A DNA stretch of 64,000 bases, from positions 30,501 through 94,500 of IMG/VR virus record IMGVR_UViG_3300046000_008568; one strand, 5' to 3'. The translations under genes and the position numbers were made by a program. Of this stretch, positions 29,254 through 38,834 are shown in pieces. Origin of the DNA: a virus. How positions within the stretch are numbered: position 1 is the stretch's first letter; each line of letters begins with the position of its first letter. A model generated the notes under the pieces. The model had not been told where the DNA came from, made no database searches, and saw only the letters and a list, made by a program, of their open reading frames with translations.

Positions 29254-29727
29254 ATGAGACCAATACCTAAAAGCCGAATTCAAGAAAGTTTATATACCAA
29301 TGGTACTGGTATAGGGCAAAATATTGCTTTACGTTACATAAGTGATAAAAAACCTTATCTAGGATCATATAACATAGTTAATGGTACTAAATATTCTACA
29401 GGAAAAACATTTGATAATAATTCTCAATCATTAGAAACTTATAATGTTTTATCAAAAAATACTGCTTCTATTTTATCTGCTGGGTCCGTTCCTACTTTAA
29501 AAGATTCATTATTAAATCCTAATGTTTCCTTGTCTTCTCCTCGTTATTTTTCTAAAGACTTAAGAACTTCAAATATTTTAATTAAAGAAATAGATAAAAA
29601 CGCTTATAATCAACTAGCTGACCAATCTTCATCAAATTATCAAGTAATAATTTACGATCAAAACACTCAAACTTTAGAAGAAGTTAATAGTCAAATGCCT
29701 GGATTGACATCTTTCTTGGTTTCCTAA
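29254..29727 (+). CDS. Small baseplate/virion-region protein
   Basis: 157 aa. The N-terminal half has ISDKKPYLGSYNIVNGTKYSTG, a Tyr/Gly pattern that I associate with small structural proteins of environmental phages, but no named family can be given. The C-terminus is helical and polar. It lies 12 bp after the hub gene and is the last gene before the replication module, whose promoter -33 element lies inside its 3' end. Confidence 0.5.
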   Translation: MRPIPKSRIQESLYTNGTGIGQNIALRYISDKKPYLGSYNIVNGTKYSTGKTFDNNSQSLETYNVLSKNTASILSAGSVPTLKDSLLNPNVSLSSPRYFSKDLRTSNILIKEIDKNAYNQLADQSSSNYQVIIYDQNTQTLEEVNSQMPGLTSFLVS

Positions 29728-29746
29728 AAATTTATTCGTACATTTA
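29716..29746 (+). promoter_or_regulatory. Class I promoter TTGG-N19-TACATTTA
   Basis: TTGG at 29716-29719 and TACATTTA at 29739-29746, 20 bp before the polymerase-like gene; it opens the replication block. Confidence 0.65.
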
Positions 29747-29766
29747 GCGAATAAATAAATAAGGTT

Positions 29767-31041
29767 ATGTTTTATATTATCGAGAAGGAATCTCAATTAC
29801 CGTTTTTACCGCCTTTTGATAAATGTTTTGTTCATGTAATATCGAACAATTACAATTATCACCCTGCTATATCTGAAGTATCATTAGTTTATGTTAAACC
29901 ATTTGATGATAAAGGATATATATTCTGTATTAAACATAACGAATCACTAAGTCTAAAATGGCAACCACTTAAAAAATTCCTGTCTGAAAAGGAATTATAT
30001 GCTATTGATGCAAAACACACTAAATATTTTTTAAGTGGTAAAATAAACGATATAACATTAAACAGTATTGCTAAAGGCGCTAAATTAGAGCTAAGCAAAT
30101 GTGAACCTGAAATTATGTTTGATTTTTATCGTAACCACGGTTCAATAAAGAATGTTAATGAATTAATTCCAATTTCTAAACATTATGAATATTGCGAATT
30201 ACTTTACGAGTTAGTAAAACCATATATTGATAAAAATACTGATTATACAAATAAACAAATTGATGTGTTCTTTAAAATTGAAAAAGAAGGCATTAAATTA
30301 GATCGCGAATGCTTTATTAAATACCATGAAAACCATCCTACGCCGCATTTTTCAATCAAACAAGGACGAGCTTATACTAATTATAATTTATATACTCTTA
30401 CTGGTCGCCCTTCTAATTCCTTCAATAATATAAATTATGCTGCTCTAAATAAAGAAAACGGGGAGAGAGAATGCTTTGTTCCTGGCAATGACTTATTTAT
30501 GGAGTTTGATTTTAATGGTTATCACCCTCGTTTATTAGGTGATATAGTAGGATACAAATTTGATTACGATACTAGTGTATATGTTCAAATTGCCCAAATA
30601 TTAAACGAATCCGATATATCTAAAGTAAAAGAAATTACATTTCAAAATTTATACGGAGGGATACGAAAAGAATTTAAAAACAAGCCATTCTTCAAGGAAG
30701 TAGACATGTTTACAGATAGTTTATGGGATGAAATCCAATATGGTGGTTCATTTAAAACACCATCAGGTAAAATATTTCATTTAAAAGATATTGAAAACCC
30801 AACACCACAAAAAATACTTAACTACTATATCCAGAATTTCGAAACATCGCAAAACGTAGAACAACTACATGCATTATTTGGCGAGTTTAGGCCGTTAAAA
30901 TCGCGTATAGTGCTCTATACATATGACTCCGTGCTTATAGATGTATCGCGCGAAGAAACGCAGAAAATTGGGGAGATCCTAGCTAAATTAAAATACCCAA
31001 CACGAGTAAAAACAGGAACACACTATAATAATTTAAAATAG
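29767..31041 (+). CDS. Stand-alone family-A-like DNA polymerase palm protein
   Basis: 424 aa, separate from the family B replicase at 56002. Visible motifs: TGRPSNSFNNINYAAL (~212-227, like TGRLSS-PNLQNIP), motif A with Asp248 (MEFDFNGYHPRLLG), a motif-B-like KEITFQNLYGG (~285-300) and motif C YTYDSVLID with Asp387. The usual HDE of motif C is YDS, so the second acid is missing. The first ~190 residues resemble an exonuclease-like fold (HVISNN, YAIDAKHTKYFL) without the acidic metal ligands, so proofreading is unlikely. E. coli Pol I is 928 aa. Activity is uncertain; it could be a repair or gap-filling enzyme. Confidence 0.7.
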   Translation: MFYIIEKESQLPFLPPFDKCFVHVISNNYNYHPAISEVSLVYVKPFDDKGYIFCIKHNESLSLKWQPLKKFLSEKELYAIDAKHTKYFLSGKINDITLNSIAKGAKLELSKCEPEIMFDFYRNHGSIKNVNELIPISKHYEYCELLYELVKPYIDKNTDYTNKQIDVFFKIEKEGIKLDRECFIKYHENHPTPHFSIKQGRAYTNYNLYTLTGRPSNSFNNINYAALNKENGERECFVPGNDLFMEFDFNGYHPRLLGDIVGYKFDYDTSVYVQIAQILNESDISKVKEITFQNLYGGIRKEFKNKPFFKEVDMFTDSLWDEIQYGGSFKTPSGKIFHLKDIENPTPQKILNYYIQNFETSQNVEQLHALFGEFRPLKSRIVLYTYDSVLIDVSREETQKIGEILAKLKYPTRVKTGTHYNNLK

Positions 31042-31055
31042 AAAAACAAACGGTT

Positions 31056-31511
31056 ATGACCCAAGAACACATATTTATGGCCAGTTATGAATTTAACGAC
31101 ATTGTTATTGATGACATGGTAGGAAATAAATTATTTTGCACCTTTATTGCTCAAGATAGATTAGATGAAGTGCTAGGTGCCCTTACAAATCGCTATTCTA
31201 TTTTATATAATAAAATATTCGTTTTATCCTCTCCGGATACTAACGAGTTGATTTTAACATATAACATTGATGTTATGAATACTACATCGAAAAATGCACT
31301 ACCTAGCACAATATTACTACATAGAAAAAAAGAATCTAATACTTTATACACAATTAATGCATTAAACGCTTTAATTCGTGAACTAAATCAAGGTGTACTT
31401 GATACTAACTACAAAGTAAACTGGCCTGACCACCGTAATGTTATATTACTTACTCAAGAAGGCGGCTTAAGAAAAGTACATACAAAAATCCACACTATTG
31501 TTGAAGTCTAA
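31056..31511 (+). CDS. Conserved-looking protein upstream of gp32
   Basis: 151 aa, not assigned to a named family. The central STILLHRKKESNTLYTINALNALIRELN and the following VNWPDHRNVILLTQEGGLRKVHTKI suggest a compact alpha/beta protein, and I recall similar sequences near replication genes of T4-like cyanophages. It sits between the polymerase-like gene and the single-strand binding protein, so a replication or recombination accessory role is plausible but unproven. Confidence 0.55.
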   Translation: MTQEHIFMASYEFNDIVIDDMVGNKLFCTFIAQDRLDEVLGALTNRYSILYNKIFVLSSPDTNELILTYNIDVMNTTSKNALPSTILLHRKKESNTLYTINALNALIRELNQGVLDTNYKVNWPDHRNVILLTQEGGLRKVHTKIHTIVEV

Positions 31512-31512
31512 T

Positions 31513-31543
31513 TTGGCTTCCTAATTTTCCTTTCGTACATTTA
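31513..31543 (+). promoter_or_regulatory. Class I promoter TTGG-N19-TACATTTA
   Basis: TTGG 31513-31516 (within TTTGG) and TACATTTA 31536-31543, 33 bp before gp32; matches the Bacteroidetes -33/-7 layout closely. Confidence 0.7.
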
Positions 31544-31576
31544 TCTTACTTATAATTATTAAAATTAAAAAATGTT

Positions 31577-32389
31577 ATGGATTTATCTTTAATCAAATCA
31601 AAATTGGACTCTTTCCAAAGCAAAGGGCAAACCAAAGACAAAATTGACTATTCCAAAATTTTTTGGAAACCGAAAGTGGGAAAACACCAAGTTCGTATTA
31701 TTCCGTCAAAATTTAACAAGTCAACACCATTCCGTGAAGTTTATTTTCACTATGGTTACACTAAAGGACCTATTTTGGCCTTAACAAATTGGGGTGAAGC
31801 TGACCCAATCTTAGAAGCAGCACAAAAACTTCGTAAATCTGACAATCCGGATCATTGGCAAATGGCTAAAAAGATTACTCCTAAAATGAGAGTATTCGCA
31901 CCTGTTATTGTTCGTGGTGAAGAAGCATCAGGAGTTCGTTTATGGGAATTTGGTAAAGAAATTTACACCCAATTAATGAATATTGCAATGAACGAAGATT
32001 ATGGTGATTTTACGGACATTCAAGATGGACGTGATTTTATTGTTGAAGGAGTTGATGATACTGTAGCAGGTCGTAAAGTAGTTAAATGTCTTCTTACACC
32101 AAGAGTAAAAACTACACCTATTACAGATGATGCTGAAGCATTACAACTGTATTTAGACGAACAACCAGATATCTTTGCAATTAATAGAAAACATACCTAT
32201 GAAAGCTTAAATGAAATCTTCCAAAAATGGGCTAATCCTGAAGAAGATGATACTGACGAACCTATTGTTGCTAAAGAAGAAGAAGGTCTTAATGATATGC
32301 CTTGGGATGCTAAAGCAGAAACACCAGCGCCTAATTATACTTTAAGCACAAAACAACCAAAAGCAGATAAATTTAACGACTTATTTTAA
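31577..32389 (+). CDS. Single-stranded DNA-binding protein (gp32-like)
   Basis: 270 aa (T4 gp32 301 aa). The N-terminus has YSKIFWKPKVGKHQVRIIPSKFN, followed by FREVYFHYGY and LWEFGKEIYTQLMNIAMNEDYGDFTD, typical of T4-like gp32 cores. The C-terminal ~50 residues are strongly acidic (PEEDDTDEPIVAKEEEG), the tail that recruits helicase, polymerase and UvsX in T4. It coats ssDNA at forks and during recombination. The next gene, uvsX, starts two bases after the stop. Confidence 0.9.
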   Translation: MDLSLIKSKLDSFQSKGQTKDKIDYSKIFWKPKVGKHQVRIIPSKFNKSTPFREVYFHYGYTKGPILALTNWGEADPILEAAQKLRKSDNPDHWQMAKKITPKMRVFAPVIVRGEEASGVRLWEFGKEIYTQLMNIAMNEDYGDFTDIQDGRDFIVEGVDDTVAGRKVVKCLLTPRVKTTPITDDAEALQLYLDEQPDIFAINRKHTYESLNEIFQKWANPEEDDTDEPIVAKEEEGLNDMPWDAKAETPAPNYTLSTKQPKADKFNDLF

Positions 32390-32391
32390 TC

Positions 32392-33492
32392 ATGGCTAAA
32401 AGAACCTTAAACGATATGGCTTCGGCCGCTATAAAATCGTCTCCTGGTAAGCCATTTGATTTAGATAGTTTTAAAAAATCAAAATTCCTATCGGAGTCAT
32501 CTAAGTTTAAAAAACAACGATGGATCCCATTTTCCCCAGCTGTACAAGATGCACTCTCTATTCCAGGAATACCCATGGGCCATGTAACAATTGCTCGTGG
32601 GGGTTCCGATACAGGGAAAACTACATTATTGATTGAGGCCGCAGTGTCCGCTCAACAAATGGAGGTATTACCTGTATTTATTATTACTGAGATGAAATGG
32701 GATTTTGCTCACGCTAAGAAAATGGGACTAGAAGTAGAAGCTATTCCTGACGGAATTACAGGTGATACTATGGATTATAAAGGATTTTTCCTATATGTTG
32801 ATAGATCATCGTTAAATACTATTGAAGATGTATCTGCATTTATTGCTGATATATTGGACGAACAAAAGAAAGGTAAATTACCTTATGATTTATTATTCTT
32901 ATGGGATTCAGTTGGATCTATTCCGTGTGATATGAGTGTTAAACAAGGAAATAATAATCCTATGTGGAATGCTGGTGCTATGGCTACTCAATTTGGTAAT
33001 TTTATCAACCAACAATTTCCATTATCACGTAAAGAAAAATATCCTTACACAAATACATTATTTGTAATCAATAAAACAGGAGTACAACCGGCTTTAACCC
33101 CGATGTCACAACCTAGAATGACAAATAAAGGTGGAAACGCAATGTATTGGGATGCTTCAATTGTAATTACATTTGGAAATGTAACCAATAGTGGTACTTC
33201 TAAAATTAATGTACAGCATAAAGGTAAAAAAGTTGAATTCGCTAAACGTACTAAAATAGCAATTGATAAAATTCATGCTGATTGTGGCATAGCAACATCT
33301 TCAACTATAATCGTAACACCTCATGGATTTATACCAGATGATAATGATGCCGTAAAAGATTATAAAAAAACATATGCTTACGAGTGGTTTACAGAAGGAA
33401 CAAATGTAGAAGAACTACAAATTGTTGAAGACGCTAGTGAATGGGATGAAAGTAGAAGTATATCTCCTATGATTGAAATAGATGATAACTAA
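32392..33492 (+). CDS. uvsX: RecA-like recombinase UvsX
   Basis: 366 aa (T4 UvsX 391 aa). Walker A is GGSDTGKTT at residues 70-78; Walker B lies in LLFLWDSVGSIP (~165-177). Further signatures are NNPMWNAGAMATQFGNF and TLFVINKTG. It catalyses strand invasion on gp32-coated ssDNA, driving recombination-dependent replication. The stop overlaps the next start by one base, so uvsX and the nuclease are translationally coupled. Confidence 0.93.
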   Translation: MAKRTLNDMASAAIKSSPGKPFDLDSFKKSKFLSESSKFKKQRWIPFSPAVQDALSIPGIPMGHVTIARGGSDTGKTTLLIEAAVSAQQMEVLPVFIITEMKWDFAHAKKMGLEVEAIPDGITGDTMDYKGFFLYVDRSSLNTIEDVSAFIADILDEQKKGKLPYDLLFLWDSVGSIPCDMSVKQGNNNPMWNAGAMATQFGNFINQQFPLSRKEKYPYTNTLFVINKTGVQPALTPMSQPRMTNKGGNAMYWDASIVITFGNVTNSGTSKINVQHKGKKVEFAKRTKIAIDKIHADCGIATSSTIIVTPHGFIPDDNDAVKDYKKTYAYEWFTEGTNVEELQIVEDASEWDESRSISPMIEIDDN

Positions 33493-34520
33493 TGTTTGAT
33501 AAAAAATTTCTAAGTCAACTCATAAGTACATTAGGAGAAGACAAACCAACTAGAAACAGCAGAATACTTGTTGTAGATTCCATGAATACTTTTATGAGAA
33601 ACTTCTCAACAATAAATGCAATTAACCCAGCAGGCCACCATATAGGTGGTCTGGTTGGTTATCTACGAAGTGTTGGTTACGCTATTAAAACATTCCGTCC
33701 TACTCGTGTAATACTTGTGTTTGATGGTACTGGTAGTACGCAAAATAAAAAGAATTTATACCCTGATTATAAAGGAAATAGAAATATTACCCGCATTATG
33801 AATTGGGATGTATTTGATGACAAAGAAGAAGAAAGTGATGCAATGTCTGGGCAAATGTCCCGTTTAATTCATTATTTAAAACAACTTCCTGTTAGTTTAA
33901 TATCAATTGATAAGATTGAAGCAGATGATAGTATTGGACTTATAGCAAAACATTATGAAAATGATGAAACATGCAATGAAGTTACCATTATGTCGGCTGA
34001 TCAAGATTTTTATCAATTAATTAGTGAAAAAGTACATGTGTATTCACCAACTAAACGCAAAACATACAAAGTTGATGACGTTGTAGCCGAATTTAATGTA
34101 CACCCAAATAACTTTCTATTATACAAGGCATTATTAGGTGACAATTCAGATAATCTACCAGGAATACGAGGATTAGGACCTAAAAAAATCCTTAAAATGT
34201 TTGATTTGTCTGGAGAAAGCGAATTAGATTTAAACGATATCTATGAGATAAGTGAAGATAATCAAGGAGCTAAAAATATGCATGGTGCTGTATTAGAATC
34301 TAAACAACAGTTGAGTATTAACTACCAATTAATGAATATTCGCACACCTAATATATCAGATGAAAGCAAAGAAGATATAATTAATTCATTAAATGAAGAA
34401 ATCACTCCATTAAATGTTGGAGGATTTGTAATGCTTTACGAAGCAGATGGTTTGCGAAATTCTATTGGAAATACGCATACTTGGCTTGCCGAAACCTTTG
34501 GATCCCTCATCCTAAGGTAG
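33492..34520 (+). CDS. rnh: 5'-3' exonuclease / RNase H (FEN family)
   Basis: 342 aa (T4 Rnh 305 aa). The PIN-like nuclease core shows VVDSMNTFMRNF (~27-38), FDGTGSTQNKK, EADDSIGLIAKH and SADQDFYQLI, giving the acidic metal ligands; the helix-3-turn-helix follows as GDNSDNLPGIRGLGPKK (~216-232). It removes RNA primers and 5' flaps from lagging-strand fragments. The gene is co-transcribed with gp32 and uvsX. The symbol is by family analogy with T4. Confidence 0.85.
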   Translation: MFDKKFLSQLISTLGEDKPTRNSRILVVDSMNTFMRNFSTINAINPAGHHIGGLVGYLRSVGYAIKTFRPTRVILVFDGTGSTQNKKNLYPDYKGNRNITRIMNWDVFDDKEEESDAMSGQMSRLIHYLKQLPVSLISIDKIEADDSIGLIAKHYENDETCNEVTIMSADQDFYQLISEKVHVYSPTKRKTYKVDDVVAEFNVHPNNFLLYKALLGDNSDNLPGIRGLGPKKILKMFDLSGESELDLNDIYEISEDNQGAKNMHGAVLESKQQLSINYQLMNIRTPNISDESKEDIINSLNEEITPLNVGGFVMLYEADGLRNSIGNTHTWLAETFGSLILR

Positions 34521-34528
34521 TATATTTA
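34498..34528 (+). promoter_or_regulatory. Class I promoter TTGG-N19-TATATTTA
   Basis: TTGG 34498-34501 lies inside the end of the nuclease gene; TATATTTA 34521-34528 is 23 bp before the helicase start. Confidence 0.65.
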
Positions 34529-34551
34529 ACAAAATAAAATAAATAAAAGTT

Positions 34552-35925
34552 ATGACAACATTGAGTAAATTATCTCAGTACGGACCTACTTTCCAAACAA
34601 AAGTAATTGGTGCTTTATTAACAGATCGAGATTTCCTTATTACAATTTCCGAATCATTAAGTGATGATTATTTTGAAAATACATCTCATCAATGGGTTAT
34701 AAAAGAAATCTTAAAATACTTTAGTAAGTATCATACTGTTCCCTCAATGGAAGCTCTTAAGGTTGAAGTTCAAAAAATAGAAAACGATGTACTAAAAATC
34801 GCTATTAAAGAACAATTAGTCCAAGCTTACAGAGAATCAGAACAAACAGATGTCCAATATGTTAAAGACGAATTTTTAGGTTTCTGTCGAAATCAACAAA
34901 TGAAAAAAGCTATTATTGCTTCTACTGATTTGTTGAGTATTAATGACTTCGATTCTATTAGACAATTAATTCTTAATGCACTTAAAGTAGGTGAAATAAG
35001 ATCTATTGGTCACGAATATGAAAAAGATATTGAAACTAGATATCGTGATGATAATAGATCACCAATTCCATTTCCTTGGGCTGTTATGAACAATATTACA
35101 CAAGGTGGTTATGGTAAAGGTGAATTAGTTATTATATTCGGTAATCCGGGTGGTGGTAAATCATGGGCTATTATTGATATGGCTACACATGCTGCTAAAT
35201 TAGGATTTAATGTATTGTATTATACTTTAGAATTAAGTGAAACTTATGTAGCAAGACGTATGGATGCTAATTTATTAAGTATTCCTGTAGACCAAATTAC
35301 AATGCATCGTGAAGAAGTAGAGAAAATGGCTAATGAAATACCTGGTAAAATCAAAATCAAAGAATTCCCAGCAGGTAAAACTACATTAGATAATATTGAA
35401 CAACACATTGAACAACTTAGAACTCAATATGAATTTGTTCCTGATGTAATTTACATTGATTATATTGACTTACTTAAAAATTCATCACGAGACAGATTAG
35501 AGGGTACTGAAGATATATACACCAGTATTCGAGGATTAGCTACTGAATTAGGTTTACCTATTGTAACACCATCACAAGCAAATAGAACAGGTGCTAAAAG
35601 TGATATTATTGAAGGAGATAACATAGCAGGGTCATATTCTAAATTAATGATTGGTGATATTGTATTATCTTTAGCTAGAAATAGAAAAGATAAATTAGAA
35701 GGTATTGGACGTTGGCATGTTATGAAAAATAGATTAGGTGGTGATGGTATGACATTTGCGTCAACTATAGATACATCAATGGGTAAAATTGAAATATTTG
35801 AAGATTTTCTTGAAATAGAAACCCCTGCTTTTAATAGTAAAGTCGGCGATTACAACGCAGTAGATAAAGATGAAAAAGATTTTTTAAGAAACTTCATCCT
35901 TAATACAGATCAAGCCCCATTTTAA
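34552..35925 (+). CDS. DnaB-type replicative helicase (gp41-like)
   Basis: 457 aa (T4 gp41 475 aa). The N-terminal ~150 residues are helical (primase-interaction domain). The RecA-like motor has Walker A GNPGGGKSW (~197-205), then VLYYTLELSETYVARR, Walker B VIYIDYIDLL (~300) and TPSQANRTG. It unwinds DNA on the lagging strand. No primase gene is recognised in this window. Start context is AAGTT-ATG with its own class I promoter. Confidence 0.92.
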   Translation: MTTLSKLSQYGPTFQTKVIGALLTDRDFLITISESLSDDYFENTSHQWVIKEILKYFSKYHTVPSMEALKVEVQKIENDVLKIAIKEQLVQAYRESEQTDVQYVKDEFLGFCRNQQMKKAIIASTDLLSINDFDSIRQLILNALKVGEIRSIGHEYEKDIETRYRDDNRSPIPFPWAVMNNITQGGYGKGELVIIFGNPGGGKSWAIIDMATHAAKLGFNVLYYTLELSETYVARRMDANLLSIPVDQITMHREEVEKMANEIPGKIKIKEFPAGKTTLDNIEQHIEQLRTQYEFVPDVIYIDYIDLLKNSSRDRLEGTEDIYTSIRGLATELGLPIVTPSQANRTGAKSDIIEGDNIAGSYSKLMIGDIVLSLARNRKDKLEGIGRWHVMKNRLGGDGMTFASTIDTSMGKIEIFEDFLEIETPAFNSKVGDYNAVDKDEKDFLRNFILNTDQAPF

Positions 35926-35926
35926 T

Positions 35927-35935
35927 GTATTTATA
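35927..35935 (+). promoter_or_regulatory. Class II box GTATTTATA
   Basis: Lies 27 bp before nrdB; no TTGG element is found at the -33 position. Confidence 0.4.
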
Positions 35936-35962
35936 ATCCCGATTTAAAATTTAAAAACGTAT

Positions 35963-36943
35963 ATGAGAAATATTACCCAAGAGCGAGTAGTTTATAAGCC
36001 CTTTGAATACCCAGAAGCATTTGATTTTTGGATGAAACAACAACAAGCTCATTGGTTACATACGGAAGTCCCTATGATGTCTGATGTAAATGATTGGAAA
36101 CAAAATTTAAGTGAATCCGAAAAAAATGTTATAGGTTCTATACTAAAAGGATTTGCCCAAACAGAAACAGTAGTAAACGATTATTGGTCTACATTAGTTA
36201 CTAAATGGTTTAGAAAACCTGAAGTTATAGCAATGGCTGTGTGTTTTGCAAATATGGAAACAGTTCACGCTGAAGCTTATTCATTATTGAACGAAGAATT
36301 AGGATTAGATAATTTTTCTGAATTTTTAGAAGATGAATCAACAATGGCTAAAATTCAAGCATTAATGAATGTAAGAGATAAAATCGAAGATGAACCAGAT
36401 TGGAGCGAACGAGCCAAATCGCTAGCCATATTCTCAGCATTTACTGAAGGTGTTAATTTATTTTCATCATTTGCTATTCTTCTTTCATTTAAACTAAGAA
36501 ATTTATTAAAAGGTGTAGGACAAATTGTTGAATGGTCAATTCGAGACGAATCTTTGCATTCGGAAGCAGGATGTTGGTTATTTAGACAATTATTAATTGA
36601 AAAACCTGAATTAAATACTCCCGAATTAAAAGAAGCTATTAAACAAGCTGCTTTATTATCATTAAAACTTGAATTAGACTTTATTGATAAAGTTTATGAA
36701 ATGGGTGATTTAGATGGTTGCTCAAAATACGATTTAGTTAGCTTTATTAAATATAGAGTTAATACAAAAATGCAAGATTTAGGTTATGAACCCGTTGTCA
36801 ATGGAATTGATGATGCTTCAATTAAGAGAATGAAATGGTTTGACAGCTTATCAGCAGGAAAACAACATACAGATTTCTTCGCTAACCGAGTAACTAATTA
36901 TTCAAAAGGAGTCCAAAACTGGGACGCAAACGATTTATTTTAA
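35963..36943 (+). CDS. nrdB: Ribonucleotide reductase class Ia small subunit
   Basis: 326 aa. The diiron ligand motifs are visible: an acid in LKGFAQTETVVNDYW, E-x2-H in NMETVHAEAYS (with Tyr placed like the radical Tyr122 of E. coli), and E-x2-H in RDESLHSEAG. It generates the tyrosyl radical used by the large subunit to make deoxynucleotides. It is followed six bases later by nrdA; thioredoxin at 39298 can recycle the complex. The order nrdB then nrdA is the reverse of T4. Confidence 0.93.
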   Translation: MRNITQERVVYKPFEYPEAFDFWMKQQQAHWLHTEVPMMSDVNDWKQNLSESEKNVIGSILKGFAQTETVVNDYWSTLVTKWFRKPEVIAMAVCFANMETVHAEAYSLLNEELGLDNFSEFLEDESTMAKIQALMNVRDKIEDEPDWSERAKSLAIFSAFTEGVNLFSSFAILLSFKLRNLLKGVGQIVEWSIRDESLHSEAGCWLFRQLLIEKPELNTPELKEAIKQAALLSLKLELDFIDKVYEMGDLDGCSKYDLVSFIKYRVNTKMQDLGYEPVVNGIDDASIKRMKWFDSLSAGKQHTDFFANRVTNYSKGVQNWDANDLF

Positions 36944-36949
36944 TTTTAT

Positions 36950-38662
36950 ATGGACAATAATTTAACTATCGACTACACACAGTGGGAGAGGGGTAAAGAC
37001 TACCCTGAGTATTTCGACGAAATCTCATTAGCTACAATTTCAAAAGGGTACTTGCTACCTGGAGAAACACCTAAGAAGGCTTATCGAAGAGTAGCTGTAG
37101 CGGCTTCAACTAGATTAAATAGACCTGATTTAGAAAATAAATTCTTTAAAATCCTTTGGAATGGATGGTTAGGACTTGCTTCTCCTGTATTATCAAATAT
37201 GGGTACTAGTAGAGGATTACCAATCTCATGCTTTGGAATCGACACTCCAGATTCAATTAGAGGTATTGGTTTAACTAATGCCGAATTAATGAAGCTAACC
37301 TCAGTAGGAGGTGGAGTTGGTATTAGTTTATCTAGAATTAGAGGTAGAGGAACTGAAATTAAAGGGAATGGTAAATCGGAAGGTGTAGTGCCGTGGGCTA
37401 AAATTTACGATTCAACTATTATCGCTACAAATCAAGGATCTGTACGTAGAGGTGCTGCTTCTGTTAATTTAGATATTAATCACTTTGATATTGATGAATT
37501 TTTAGAAATTCGTCGTGCTAAAGGTGATCCTAACAGACAGTGTTTAAATTTACATCAGTGTGTTGTTATAGATGATATTTTTATGAGAAAATTAGAAGCA
37601 AGAGACCAAGTAGCTATGGAGCGTTGGACTAAAATTCTAAAAGCAAGAATGGAAACGGGTGAACCTTACATCATGTTTAAAGACAATGTAAATAAACAAA
37701 ACCCAATTTCATATTTAATGAATAATCTTGATGTATCTATGACAAACATATGCACTGAGATTACTTTACATACTGATGAAGAACATTCATTTATATGTTG
37801 TTTATCTTCATTAAATTTAGCAAAATACGATGAGTGGAAAGACACAGATACTGTTCAACTATCTATTTACTTTTTAGATGGCGTGATGCAAGAGTTTATT
37901 GAAAAAACAAGTGGTAAAGAAAGTATGGTTAGAACTAATAACCATGCTAAAAAAGGTAGAGCATTAGGTTTAGGAGTAATGGGGTGGCATACGTTTCTAC
38001 AACAAAAACAAGTACCTTTCAACTCAATAGCGTCCACAGCATATACTCATAATGTATTTAGTAAAATTAAAGTTGAAGCTGAAGCTGCATCAAGACAATT
38101 AGCAGTAGAATACGGAGAGCCAGTATGGTGTCGTGGAACTGGTATGCGTAATACGCATTTACTTGCGATAGCTCCGACAGTCTCTAATAGTGTCATAACA
38201 GGCGGCATCTCTGCAGGAATTGAGCCGTTACCCGCAAATATTTACACATTTAACGGTGCTAAAGGTACATTTATTCGTAAAAATAAAGTATTAGAAGTTA
38301 TGTTAGATACTAAAGGCGAAAACAAAGATAAATGGTGGGATCAAATGCTAAGAGATAACGGCTCTGTATTAAATCTACCAGATACTGTATTAACTCCAGA
38401 TGAAAAAGAATTATTTTTAACATTCCCCGAGATTAATCAGCTAGAATTAGTTAGACAAGCCGCAATTAGACAAAGATATATAGATCAAACGCAATCTTTA
38501 AATTTATCGTTTGATCCTCAAGATTCTCCTAAATGGATTAATCAAGTTCACATAGAAGCTTGGAAATTGGGAATAAAAACATTATATTATTTAAGAACAG
38601 ATTCAGTAATTAAAGGTGATTTAGGATCACGCCAAGCAGATTGTGTATCTTGCGACGGATAA
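36950..38662 (+). CDS. nrdA: Ribonucleotide reductase class Ia large subunit, short form without ATP cone
   Basis: 570 aa against ~754-761 in T4 and E. coli. The N-terminus enters directly at the catalytic-domain helices (LPGETPKKAYRRVAVAAS), so the regulatory ATP-cone is absent. Active-site cysteines are seen at LPISCFGID and FICCLSSLNL, with NICTEI (N-x-C-x-E) between them. The C-terminal tail ends in CVSC, the pair that passes electrons from thioredoxin. Without the cone, dATP inhibition at the activity site should be lost, useful for unchecked dNTP synthesis in infected cells. Confidence 0.92.
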   Translation: MDNNLTIDYTQWERGKDYPEYFDEISLATISKGYLLPGETPKKAYRRVAVAASTRLNRPDLENKFFKILWNGWLGLASPVLSNMGTSRGLPISCFGIDTPDSIRGIGLTNAELMKLTSVGGGVGISLSRIRGRGTEIKGNGKSEGVVPWAKIYDSTIIATNQGSVRRGAASVNLDINHFDIDEFLEIRRAKGDPNRQCLNLHQCVVIDDIFMRKLEARDQVAMERWTKILKARMETGEPYIMFKDNVNKQNPISYLMNNLDVSMTNICTEITLHTDEEHSFICCLSSLNLAKYDEWKDTDTVQLSIYFLDGVMQEFIEKTSGKESMVRTNNHAKKGRALGLGVMGWHTFLQQKQVPFNSIASTAYTHNVFSKIKVEAEAASRQLAVEYGEPVWCRGTGMRNTHLLAIAPTVSNSVITGGISAGIEPLPANIYTFNGAKGTFIRKNKVLEVMLDTKGENKDKWWDQMLRDNGSVLNLPDTVLTPDEKELFLTFPEINQLELVRQAAIRQRYIDQTQSLNLSFDPQDSPKWINQVHIEAWKLGIKTLYYLRTDSVIKGDLGSRQADCVSCDG

Positions 38663-38674
38663 AAATAAGTTATT

Positions 38675-38830
38675 ATGGAAGAAATAGATGAATATCTTAA
38701 AACGGTTGAAAGCGAATTAAATGAAATTCAAGCTAAAGTAGAAGCGAACCCTGAAGTAGCTTCTCAATATGAATCTCGCTTAATTGAATTATTTGAAGAA
38801 TTAGTATCTCAATTAACAAAAATAGAATAA
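38675..38830 (+). CDS. 51-aa acidic helical microprotein
   Basis: Starts MEEIDEYLKTVESELNEIQ and ends LVSQLTKIE, with heptad-like Leu/Ile spacing and net negative charge. It lies between nrdA and queD with 12 and 4 bp spacers, and its stop is immediately followed by the GTT-ATG of queD. Compact packing and clean start and stop make it a credible gene. Function unknown; a small coiled-coil partner is possible. Confidence 0.6.
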   Translation: MEEIDEYLKTVESELNEIQAKVEANPEVASQYESRLIELFEELVSQLTKIE

Positions 38831-38834
38831 AGTT

